Assembly: GCA_945905295.1 (NCBI GenBank)
Contig: CAMDPX010000038.1
Coordinates: 1 to 42,424, forward strand
Direction of reading: 5' to 3'
Origin: Planctomyces sp. SH-PL62
GTDB taxonomy: Bacteria; Planctomycetota; Planctomycetia; Planctomycetales; Planctomycetaceae
Length of the DNA stretch: 42,424 nt
Made by a program: the position numbers and the translations under genes. Below the pieces are notes generated by a model. It did not search any database, was not told the DNA's origin, and worked only from the letters and a program-made list of their open reading frames with translations. Positions 18,070-24,586 of this stretch are shown in pieces (the first letter of the stretch is position 1; the number at the start of each line of letters is the position of its first letter).

Positions 18070-20242
18070 CTTTTGCCTCCGCTCCTCCGCTCCTCTCCTC
18101 CTCCCCTCCTCCCCTCCCTACCTCCTCCCCTCCAGCCCTGATCAACTCCGCGCGACGCTCATCAATCCGCCGCGCACTCGGCACGTCGATCACCAACTCA
18201 CCCGTCAGGTACTTCGCGGTCAAACTCTCTTTCGCATTGCGAATGTTCTCGAACGAGCCTTCCGCGACGACACGTCCGCCGCGCACGCCTGGGCCGGGGC
18301 CGAAATCGACGATGTGATCGGCGGCGCGCATGGTCTCTTCGTCGTGTTCGACGACGATGACGGTGTTGCCTTGGTCGCGCAGGTCGCACAGGCTTTCGAG
18401 CAACATTTCGTTGTCGCGCGGATGCAGTCCGATCGAAGGTTCGTCGAGGATGTAGACGACGCCGACCAATCCGCAGCCGATCTGTCCCGCCAATCGGATG
18501 CGCTGCGTCTCGCCTCCCGACAACGTCGGAGCCGCTCGGTCGAGCGTGAGGTAATCCAAGCCGCAGCGCAGCAAGAAGCCGAGCCGTCCGCGAATTTCTT
18601 TCAAGACTTCAGTGGCGATGAGTTGCTCGGTCGGATTGAGTTCGAGTTCCTCAAAGAACTTGGACGCCTCTTGAATGCTGAGGGCACAGACTTCGTGGAT
18701 GGCGAGCGTCCCGGACAAATCCAGGCGAGCGGGGGGCGTCAGTCCCCCGGTGAGTTCGCCTGACAACGACCGTTTCGTGTTGCCTGACAAACCGGGGGAC
18801 TGACGCCCCCCGCTCGCCTGGGAGTGGGACTTCGATCGCACCGTCACGCAACGCGCCTGCGCATTCAACCGCGTGCCGCCGCATGTCGAGCAGCCCGCAA
18901 ACTCCATGAACTTCTCTAGCTGCTTCCGCCGCGCGGGATTGCGAGTCTTGCTGTAGTTCGACAGCAGTTCCGGGATCGTGCCGTTGAAAGTGCCGCCATG
19001 TTTCCAGATGCCGCCGCTGTGTCTCCACCGAAAGACGATGTGCCGTGAACCGGTGCCATACAGCATCGCGCGTTGCACTTCGTCGGTGAGTTCGTTCCAC
19101 GGCGTCTTCAGCAACGATCCTTTTGGCAACTGGAGATCAAGTTCCAGCGTCTCGGCGACGCCGTCATAGATGTGCCGTCGCCACTTGCCGATCTCTTTGA
19201 CCGGTCCCAGCAACTCGATCGCGCCATCCCACAGCGAGAGCGATTCATCCGGGATCAGCCGATCCATCGGAAACTCAAACCGTTCGCCGAGCCCGTTGCA
19301 GTCGAGACACATCCCTTGCGGACTGTTGAAGCTGAAGAGCTGCGGCGAGGGGGGCTCATAGCTGAGTCCGCAGTGCGTGCAGGCGTAGTGCGCGGAGTAA
19401 AGGCGGTCGCTCCCCTGTTCTTGGCGAGCGGGGGGCGTCAGCCCCCCGGTAGATTCGTCATCGTGATCGACGTCATTTGTCTCGAACTCACCGGGGGGCT
19501 GACGCCCCCCGCTCGCCTGGGTGTCTTCTTCAGCAATCACCACTCGCCCATCTGCCAGCTTCAGAGCTGACTCAACCGCTTCGGCCAAGCGTGACCGTGA
19601 CGACTTCCCTGCTTCCAGCCGATCGACGACGACGTCGATCGTGTGCTTCATCTGTTTGTCGAGTCGCAGATCGTCGCTCAGCGCCACAATGCGGCCATCG
19701 ACGCGAGCACGCACGAAGCCGCGCTTCAGCAGATCGTCGAAGAGGTCGCGGTACTCACCCTTCTGACGTTGAATGACTGGGGCCAGGACCAGGAACCGAG
19801 TTCCCTCGGACAGCCGCGCGATGCTGTCGATGATTTGTTCCGGCGATTGAGCAGTGATCGGGCGGCGGCATTGCGTGCAATGGCCCTGACCGATGCGTGC
19901 GAAGAGCACGCGGAGGTAATCGAAGATCTCCGTGATCGTGCCGACGGTCGAGCGCGGATTGCGGCCGCTCGTCTTTTGCTGAATCGAGATCGACGGCGCG
20001 AGGCCGGTGATGGAATCGACGTCGGGCTTCTGCATCTGGCCGAGAAACTGCCGAGCGTAGCTCGACAACGATTCAACGTAGCGGCGCTGTCCCTCGGCAT
20101 AGAGCGTGTCGAACGCCAACGAGCTTTTGCCCGAACCGCTGACGCCGGTCATCACGATCAGCTTGTTCTTGGGGAGCCGCAGATCGACGCCGCGCAGGTT
20201 GTGCTCGCGTGCGCCTCGAATGACGATTTCCGTGTCGGCCAT
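17789..20242 (-). CDS. uvrA: UvrA, first part: N-terminal half of unit 1 (frame lost near 18.0 kb)
   Basis: 817 codons from ATG 20240-20242. Residues 1-90 are NBD-I with Walker [10 protein letters not shown] (K39) and the UvrA signature [19 protein letters not shown] UvrB-binding region follows (about 115-240), then zinc-finger cysteines ACTHCG...CLDCNG, the insertion domain, and [12 protein letters not shown] with [12 protein letters not shown]. After about residue 737 the protein ceases to look like UvrA, while the frame one base over carries the expected NBD-II. The true product is therefore probably one polypeptide of about 2380 residues containing two full UvrA units, broken here by a one-base difference in a G-rich tract. 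Two perfect inverted repeats are translated in frame (about residues 242-273 and 474-506), each reading SGGRQ-PG at one end and GGLTPPAR at the other. The zinc-ribbon gene lies 39 bases upstream. Confidence 0.92.
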   Translation of the reverse strand: MADTEIVIRGAREHNLRGVDLRLPKNKLIVMTGVSGSGKSSLAFDTLYAEGQRRYVESLSSYARQFLGQMQKPDVDSITGLAPSISIQQKTSGRNPRSTVGTITEIFDYLRVLFARIGQGHCTQCRRPITAQSPEQIIDSIARLSEGTRFLVLAPVIQRQKGEYRDLFDDLLKRGFVRARVDGRIVALSDDLRLDKQMKHTIDVVVDRLEAGKSSRSRLAEAVESALKLADGRVVIAEEDTQASGGRQPPGEFETNDVDHDDESTGGLTPPARQEQGSDRLYSAHYACTHCGLSYEPPSPQLFSFNSPQGMCLDCNGLGERFEFPMDRLIPDESLSLWDGAIELLGPVKEIGKWRRHIYDGVAETLELDLQLPKGSLLKTPWNELTDEVQRAMLYGTGSRHIVFRWRHSGGIWKHGGTFNGTIPELLSNYSKTRNPARRKQLEKFMEFAGCSTCGGTRLNAQARCVTVRSKSHSQASGGRQSPGLSGNTKRSLSGELTGGLTPPARLDLSGTLAIHEVCALSIQEASKFFEELELNPTEQLIATEVLKEIRGRLGFLLRCGLDYLTLDRAAPTLSGGETQRIRLAGQIGCGLVGVVYILDEPSIGLHPRDNEMLLESLCDLRDQGNTVIVVEHDEETMRAADHIVDFGPGPGVRGGRVVAEGSFENIRNAKESLTAKYLTGELVIDVPSARRIDERRAELIRAGGEEVGRGGGEEERSGGAEAKVAKKKLGRAKRSVSPSSPPPLLPSLKRNPHPRRDASQPSRGQCHDPARSVRLRDRRQWVGEEFAGQRHLVAGAQSRSQQRERHAGTASQNHRA
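17999..18117. repeat. Facing purine and pyrimidine tracts at the uvrA frameshift
   Basis: AGGGGAGGAGGGG repeats at 17999-18030 face CTCCTCCCCTCCTCCCC at 18087-18117, forming an imperfect inverted repeat. The UvrA reading frame changes by +1 somewhere between 18117 and about 17990; the G5 run at 18026-18030 is the likeliest site of an indel. Confidence 0.75.
18723..18819. repeat. Perfect 29-base inverted repeat (family D) inside uvrA
   Basis: Arms 18723-18751 and 18791-18819 are exact reverse complements with the core GGGGGGCGTCAGTCCCCC. Translated in frame on the minus strand in UvrA unit 1 just after the [11 protein letters not shown] motif. No GTAG foot. Same family as 19423-19517. Confidence 0.93.
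19423..19517. repeat. Perfect 28-base inverted repeat (family D) inside uvrA
   Basis: Arms 19423-19450 and 19490-19517 are exact reverse complements with core GGGGGGCGTCAGCCCCCC. Read in frame between the UvrB-binding region and the first zinc finger of UvrA unit 1. The spacer encodes an acidic peptide ([13 protein letters not shown]). Confidence 0.93.
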
Positions 20243-20281
20243 ATTGCAGTCGTTATCGCAGCGGCGTTGGAGATGCGGGGG

Positions 20282-20869
20282 CTATTGTGGTGCGGGGGTC
20301 TCGTCGGCACCGAGTCCCGCGCCGAATTCATCCTCGTCCGCTGGGGAGGGGGGTTGCGGCGACATCGCTGGCCTGGGGACAGGCACCGCAGAATTCAGAA
20401 TTGGCGGAATTGAACTGGGAGCTGAACTCAGGCTCTGATCCGCCAATTCTGAATTCTGCGGTGCCTGACCCCTGTCTGCGGGAGCAACGGGATCCTTCAT
20501 CACCGCGAGTTGCGTCTCTGGCGGTCGCAGTTCACGCGGCGGTTCGTCCTGACGTCGTTCGTCACGGTCGGGGCGCGGTGGCCGATTCCGCGATCGCGAT
20601 CCACCGTCGGAATCCGAAGAGACTAACGGCGAACTCAGGCGTGGAATCTCCTCGCCCCCCTGAATACGGTCGACCACGGAGCGCAGCTCCGGCCGCAGAT
20701 GAAGTCGACCTGGCCGCTGCCCTTCATTGAGCTTCATCGGCACGCCGTCACGCACGCAAAAGCAGCGCGGCGCGGTGATGTCCGTCGGCCAGCGTTGATT
20801 ATGCCCGCAAGTCGGGCAGCGCCACGCGCGACGCACATCAATTTCGATTCGTAATCCCGGACCTTTCAT
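20282..20869 (-). CDS. Small zinc-ribbon protein with disordered tail
   Basis: 195 residues, ATG 20867-20869 with GAGGAAA upstream. The N-terminal 50 residues contain CPTCG (C18, C21) and a CFC pair further on, consistent with a zinc ribbon. The rest is rich in Arg, Pro, Asp and Ser and looks disordered. I do not recognise the family and do not assign a function. It ends 39 bases before uvrA on the same strand, so the two may be co-transcribed. Its tail contains an inverted repeat translated in frame, reading GQAPQNSELA on one side and PPILNSAVP on the other. Confidence 0.7.
   Translation of the reverse strand: MKGPGLRIEIDVRRAWRCPTCGHNQRWPTDITAPRCFCVRDGVPMKLNEGQRPGRLHLRPELRSVVDRIQGGEEIPRLSSPLVSSDSDGGSRSRNRPPRPDRDERRQDEPPRELRPPETQLAVMKDPVAPADRGQAPQNSELADQSLSSAPSSIPPILNSAVPVPRPAMSPQPPSPADEDEFGAGLGADETPAPQ
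20375..20472. repeat. 34-base inverted repeat (GGGGTCAGG type) inside the zinc-ribbon gene
   Basis: Arms 20375-20408 and 20439-20472 pair with one mismatch. Both outer ends read GGGG(A/T)CAGG, the same foot as the element at 20939-21064. It is in frame and encodes part of the disordered tail. Confidence 0.9.
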
Positions 20870-20938
20870 CGTGTTTCCTCGCGGGGCGTACTCTCGCGGG
20901 CAACCCAGTGATTCTCAAGCGACCGTTTGAGCCGATCA

Positions 20939-21064
20939 GGGGTCAGGTCTTCAAATTTCATTTTTGGCATCGCGAATTACGCACGATGTGAATTGAAATG
21001 GCGAAGTGACAAGAAGGTCGATGGCAGATCGCTGGGCCAAAATGAAATTTGAAGACCTGACCCC
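20939..21064. repeat. 26-base inverted repeat (GGGGTCAGGTCTTC type), intergenic
   Basis: Arms 20939-20964 and 21039-21064 are exact reverse complements starting GGGGTCAGGTCTTCAAATTT, with a 74-base spacer. It fills most of the 294-base divergent gap between the zinc-ribbon gene and the response-regulator gene. No promoter can be named with confidence within it. Confidence 0.9.
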
Positions 21065-21163
21065 GGCTCCACCGACCCCGTCGCGCTTTCCGCTCAACGG
21101 ACTCGCCACTACCTTCCCGCCCTTCCAAAGGCATCACGGTTTTTCGGGCCAGGGACGTTCCGC

Positions 21164-22051
21164 ATGAGTCGCATCTTGGTGGTCGAGGACAGTTGGACTC
21201 AAAGCACGGCCTTAAAAGGGACGTTGGAGTCTCATGGCTTTGAAGTGACGGTCGCCGAAAACGGCATGGCGGCGCTCGAAGCGATCAGCCGCCAAGCGCC
21301 ACACGCGGTGCTCACGGACTTGCTGATGCCGGTCATGAATGGCTTGGAATTGGTCGAACAGATTCGCAAACGCTTCCCGCGCGTGCCGACAATCCTGATC
21401 ACGGAATACGGCAGCGAAGAGGTCGCGGCCGAAGCCTTGCAACGTGGAGCGGCCGGGTACATCCCCAAACGCCGCATCGGAACAGACCTGGTTCCTTCGT
21501 TGGAGCGCGTCTTAGGAATCGCCAAGGCCAACCCGCGGCATCAAAAACTGATCGATGGACTCGTGACGAATGAGCTGCGATTTGTCCTCGACAATGACCT
21601 ATCGGTGGTGCCGCATCTGGTGTCGCACCTGCAAGACTGCGTCGGCTTGATGCGATTGTGCGATGAGACGGCTCAACTGCGTTTGGGCATCGCGCTCTCG
21701 GAAGCGATGACCAACGCGATCTATCACGGCAACCTGGAACTGAGCTCCGAACTCCGCAACAGCGACGGTCGCAACTGGTTCGACTTTGCGTTGAGCACGG
21801 CCCAAGACCCGGCCTTTCGCGACCGCAAAGTGCATGTGCTGGCGAGCCTCTCACGCGATTCCGCCAAGTTCGTCATCCGCGACGAAGGCCCCGGCTTCGA
21901 TCCCAGCACGCTCCCCGATCCGCGTGACCCCGCCAACCTCGCCAAATCCAGCGGACGCGGACTGCTCCTGATTCATTGCTTCCTCGATGAGGTTCATCAC
22001 AACCAAACCGGCAATGAAATCACGCTGATTAAGCGACGCGACCCCTCGTAG
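21164..22051 (+). CDS. Response regulator with RsbW-type ATPase output domain
   Basis: 295 residues, ATG 21164 with AGGGA eight bases upstream. Residues 1-120 are a receiver domain: acidic pocket E8/D9, phospho-acceptor D52 in LTDLLMP, the ILITEYGS switch region, and lysine in GYIPK. Residues about 150-290 are a GHKL-type ATPase of the anti-sigma/serine-kinase group: N-box EAMTNAIYHGNLEL, G1 box DEGPGFDPSTLP, and G2-like SSGRGLLLI. Family knowledge: RsbW-type domains phosphorylate anti-sigma-factor antagonists or bind sigma factors. Inference: a phosphorelay controls a partner-switching sigma-factor pathway. No cognate kinase, STAS protein or sigma factor is in the window. The TAG stop comes from the foot of a palindromic repeat. 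Confidence 0.9.
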   Translation: MSRILVVEDSWTQSTALKGTLESHGFEVTVAENGMAALEAISRQAPHAVLTDLLMPVMNGLELVEQIRKRFPRVPTILITEYGSEEVAAEALQRGAAGYIPKRRIGTDLVPSLERVLGIAKANPRHQKLIDGLVTNELRFVLDNDLSVVPHLVSHLQDCVGLMRLCDETAQLRLGIALSEAMTNAIYHGNLELSSELRNSDGRNWFDFALSTAQDPAFRDRKVHVLASLSRDSAKFVIRDEGPGFDPSTLPDPRDPANLAKSSGRGLLLIHCFLDEVHHNQTGNEITLIKRRDPS

Positions 22052-22129
22052 GTCAGGCTTTCCAGCCTGACCCCAATACGCCAAACCGCGTCGCTAGGCG
22101 ATCAGGTCAGCCTGGAAAGGCTGACCTAC
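22048..22129. repeat. GTAG-footed REP pair (family A) supplying both stop codons
   Basis: Left hairpin 22048-22072 has stem AGGCT-TTCC-AGCCT; right hairpin 22105-22129, read on the minus strand, has the swapped stem AGCCT-TTCC-AGGCT. GTAG stands at each outer end. The left GTAG gives the TAG of the response regulator, and the right one gives the TAG of the convergent ceramidase-like gene. Confidence 0.92.
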
Positions 22130-23661
22130 GAACTCCACTCCGCCAACTGTTGACCGATCGCGTCGGTCAGCGATTCCAAACTGCCCGGAGCCGTCAGCGC
22201 GACTTCCGGCTGATAGAGCTGCGTCTTCGAGTACGCCTCGCGCGTCGGCAGGTAACTGCAATTCGTCCCATTGCCCAACGTAATCGCGATCAGCGGCCGA
22301 CGCGGGAAGCGTCGCATCAACTCAGACTGCAAGAAGTGATACGGCTCCCCCTCGACGGCGATCCAAAACGCATCTCCCCATTGCCATGCCCAAGCGGGAC
22401 AAGGATACGTCTCGCCCTGAGGCAACGGTCGAATGCGGTCCAGCAACCGCCGTTGCCGTTCGACTTTCGCCCGCAAGATCGCGACTTCATCGAGCCGCCC
22501 GGCCGCGTGAGCCGCTTGTTCGGCCGCAATCAATTCGCGATGCAGCGGTTCGGCTTCGGCGAGTTTCGGCAGCGAAGCGAGATACGGCAACTGCACCGTC
22601 AGCGCGGCCCGTTTCGCGAGCGATGTACTCGCGCGTCGCGTGGCATCCCAAGATTGATGCCGCCAATTGCCGAGCGTCGCTCCGGAATACACCGGCCCGA
22701 CATAAACGTGATCGGTCTCGGCTGGATTCATCCCCGCCAGAACACTCAGCGCCGCGAATCCGACTTGCCGGCCATTCCGATCCGCGACCAATGTGTCGCC
22801 GACATAGCCGTCCCGCGGCCCGATATCCCCACACGGTGCGAGCAAGAAGAGACACGGCGCATTCGTTTCCCGCTCGACAACCTCACGCAACGCGCCGACG
22901 TAATCGGGACTGATCAGCGTGTTCTCCCAAGCCAGCGTCGTCGTGTGACACGGATAATTCACAATCGTCGCTCGTAGCACAGGCGGCTCGCCTGTGAATG
23001 GCAGGCGAGCCGCCTGCCCTACATCTGTCGTCACACGCACAACATTCAGCGGCAACGGTTCCGCCTCATCGGGATTGAAGCCACAGACATAATGCCCGCG
23101 TTCCTCGTCGAGGTAATCGCGCTGGCAACCCATCTCGCAGGTTGTCGAACCATACGTCAGCGTCGCCGGTTGCGAGTTGGCTTGCGCCGCTCGGAACGCT
23201 TCCGCAATCTTGGCCGGCAGACTGTCGAGATACGGGCCGATCAATTCGCCTCCTGGAAAATCGGCGCGGTCCCGCGACAGATATCCCGCCGAGTGCGTGT
23301 GTGAGAACGTGACCAACAACTCAGACCGACTCAATCCGGTGAGCCGGCAGGTTTCGCTAAGCAACGCTTCCATTTCCGGCGCACGCAGCAAGCAGTGATC
23401 GAGCGACACGAGCACCGTTTGCGTGGGGCACGTTTCCAACGTGCCCGTCGCAGGCTGGCCGGGCACGTTGGCAACCCGCCCCACGATCGGCCGCATCACC
23501 ACGACGGTGGTTCGCAGCGGCCGATGAATACCGGTCGAGCGATCATGCGACGCCGCGCCCCACATGCGGTGATACATCCCGACCGGCGGCGTGATGTCAG
23601 TCCAAGCGATGCCAAACTCGCACCGCGACGACGGACTTTGAACAATCGCTGTGCTGGGCAT
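22126..23661 (-). CDS. Neutral/alkaline ceramidase-like secreted-family protein
   Basis: 511 residues from ATG 23659-23661, chosen over an ATG at 23703 because GGGGAGG stands at good distance. The N-terminal GIAWTDITPPVGMYHRMWG and the later VTFSHTHSAGY motif (zinc-binding histidines in this family) fit the neutral/alkaline ceramidase N-terminal domain, as do NYPCHTTTL and APCGDIGPRDGYVGD. Family knowledge: neutral ceramidases cut the amide bond of ceramide; many bacterial relatives in planctomycetes have unknown substrates, so the specific reaction is uncertain. No clear signal peptide is visible in the chosen start. Two palindromic elements are translated in frame (VGQAARLPFTGEPPVLRAT and GRVANVPGQPATGTLETCPT). 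Confidence 0.82.
   Translation of the reverse strand: MPSTAIVQSPSSRCEFGIAWTDITPPVGMYHRMWGAASHDRSTGIHRPLRTTVVVMRPIVGRVANVPGQPATGTLETCPTQTVLVSLDHCLLRAPEMEALLSETCRLTGLSRSELLVTFSHTHSAGYLSRDRADFPGGELIGPYLDSLPAKIAEAFRAAQANSQPATLTYGSTTCEMGCQRDYLDEERGHYVCGFNPDEAEPLPLNVVRVTTDVGQAARLPFTGEPPVLRATIVNYPCHTTTLAWENTLISPDYVGALREVVERETNAPCLFLLAPCGDIGPRDGYVGDTLVADRNGRQVGFAALSVLAGMNPAETDHVYVGPVYSGATLGNWRHQSWDATRRASTSLAKRAALTVQLPYLASLPKLAEAEPLHRELIAAEQAAHAAGRLDEVAILRAKVERQRRLLDRIRPLPQGETYPCPAWAWQWGDAFWIAVEGEPYHFLQSELMRRFPRRPLIAITLGNGTNCSYLPTREAYSKTQLYQPEVALTAPGSLESLTDAIGQQLAEWSS
22974..23022. repeat. GTAG-footed palindrome (family E) inside the ceramidase-like gene
   Basis: GTAGCACAGGCGGCTCGCCTGTG at 22974-22996 faces a sibling hairpin 23000-23022 ending CTAC. 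Both hairpins share the GGCGGCTCGCC core. Read in frame on the minus strand as VGQAARLP...VLRAT. Confidence 0.9.
23423..23484. repeat. GTGG-footed palindrome (family F) inside the ceramidase-like gene
   Basis: GTGGGGCACGTTTCCAACGTGCCC starts at 23423, with a degenerate facing copy ending CCAC at 23481-23484. In frame it encodes GRVANVPGQPATGTLETCP near the N-terminus of the ceramidase-like protein. Confidence 0.82.
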
Positions 23662-23744
23662 CAGAACCTCCCCGCTAAGAATTGAGAAAACTTGTGATGC
23701 CAAAGTAAATCCACCAGTCCCCCGACCAGCAAGTCATGGAATTC

Positions 23745-23771
23745 GTAGGTCAGGCTTTCCAGCCTGACCCG
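23745..23771. repeat. Single GTAG-footed REP hairpin (family A) before a transposase remnant
   Basis: GTAGGTCAGGC with stem AGGCT-TTCC-AGCCT, identical to the left arm at 2267. Only one hairpin is present here. It stands about 40 bases upstream of the RAYT remnant, the arrangement expected of a RAYT gene flanked by its own REP sequences. Confidence 0.88.
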
Positions 23772-23809
23772 AACAACCACCGACCACCATTCCTCCTCCA
23801 ATCAATTCC

Positions 23810-24185
23810 ATGCGACCCACCAACCCCACCAGCGAAATCGATGAGCGACACCTGCCGCATCAAATTCCCGAAGGACTCCCAATCTTCATCACCTGCAGCA
23901 GCAACGAGACCGCGTCTTCTGGCAGGACGAATCGTACGACTAGTTCGCGATTTCTTGTCGGATCGCGCGCATTTTGTAGAACGGACAATCCTGTCCGTTG
24001 TGCAGTCTGTAGAACGGACAGGATTGACCGTTCTACTTTTGGGTTGCGGCGGAACCGCGTCGGACGACCATTGGCCGCGCGACGAAGCCGAGTTCGTTCG
24101 GATCAACGCCTACATCGAGAACAATCCAGTCACCGCCGGCGTAATCGTTCACGGAGTTCGTCAAGTCGCCGAGACCAAGACGTGA
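23810..24185 (+). pseudogene. REP-associated tyrosine transposase (RAYT) remnant
   Basis: Three pieces of one RAYT-like protein lie in three frames. The start MRPTNPTSEIDERHLPHQIP... continues as EGLPIFIT from ATG 23810 (frame 2). QQQRDRVFWQDESYD follows at 23896-23940 (frame 1) and then meets TAG. DDHWPRDEAEFVRINAYIENNPVTAGVI runs in frame 3 to the stop TGA 24183-24185. RHLPHQIPEG, VFWQDESYD and YIENNP are typical of Y1/RAYT proteins, but the middle with the HUH metal motif and catalytic tyrosine is absent, so an internal deletion is evident. About 120 bases, including a second GTAG-type palindrome (23976-24036), separate pieces two and three. It cannot be active. Recognition is from remembered family motifs, not a search. 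Confidence 0.78.
23976..24036. repeat. GTAG-footed palindrome (family G) inside the RAYT remnant
   Basis: GTAGAACGGACAATCCTGTCCGTT at 23976-23999, then GTAGAACGGACAGGATTGACC from 24009 to CTAC at 24033-24036. It interrupts the transposase remnant between its SYD and DHW motifs. Confidence 0.87.
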
Positions 24186-24586
24186 CGTTAATCTCGTTTG
24201 TCTGTGTCGCAGGAAGATCTATCACGCCTTTTCGGAACAACCGGTGCAACCGGAATCTATCGAGTTCTGGACCGCGATTTTTTCGGCAAGTGGCCTGGTT
24301 TTCGTCGTTTTTGATTGAAGAGCTGACTTTGCGGACTATACGGATCGTTTTTCAGGTGACGGGTTCACAATTACGCACGGCTTTCTGGCTGTGAACCTGC
24401 GAAACCCCTCCGCGAAGACATCCTTGATTCACCACTTTTGAAATCGTCCGAACGGCCGTTCTCGCCACCACACCAGAGCTTGGCTGCGAGCGGCGATCCC
24501 AGTGTTCTTAGCGCACGATCCCGGCACGAGGCCAGCATCTCAATCATCCCATGGCCTCGCCTTTCATCCTGTGAGGAGACACCACG
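24186..24586. other. Leader region of the giant surface-protein gene
   Basis: About 400 bases without a gene. A short inverted repeat GTTCACA/TGTGAAC (24363-24369 and 24390-24396) could form a hairpin. The ribosome-binding site GAGGAG is at about 24573-24578. I cannot name a promoter with confidence. Confidence 0.4.

Noticed and set aside
23810-24394. 194-codon plus-strand frame taken as a complete hypothetical gene
   Set aside because: Only its first 30 or so residues look like a RAYT start; after that the related sequence is in other frames, so it is a remnant.
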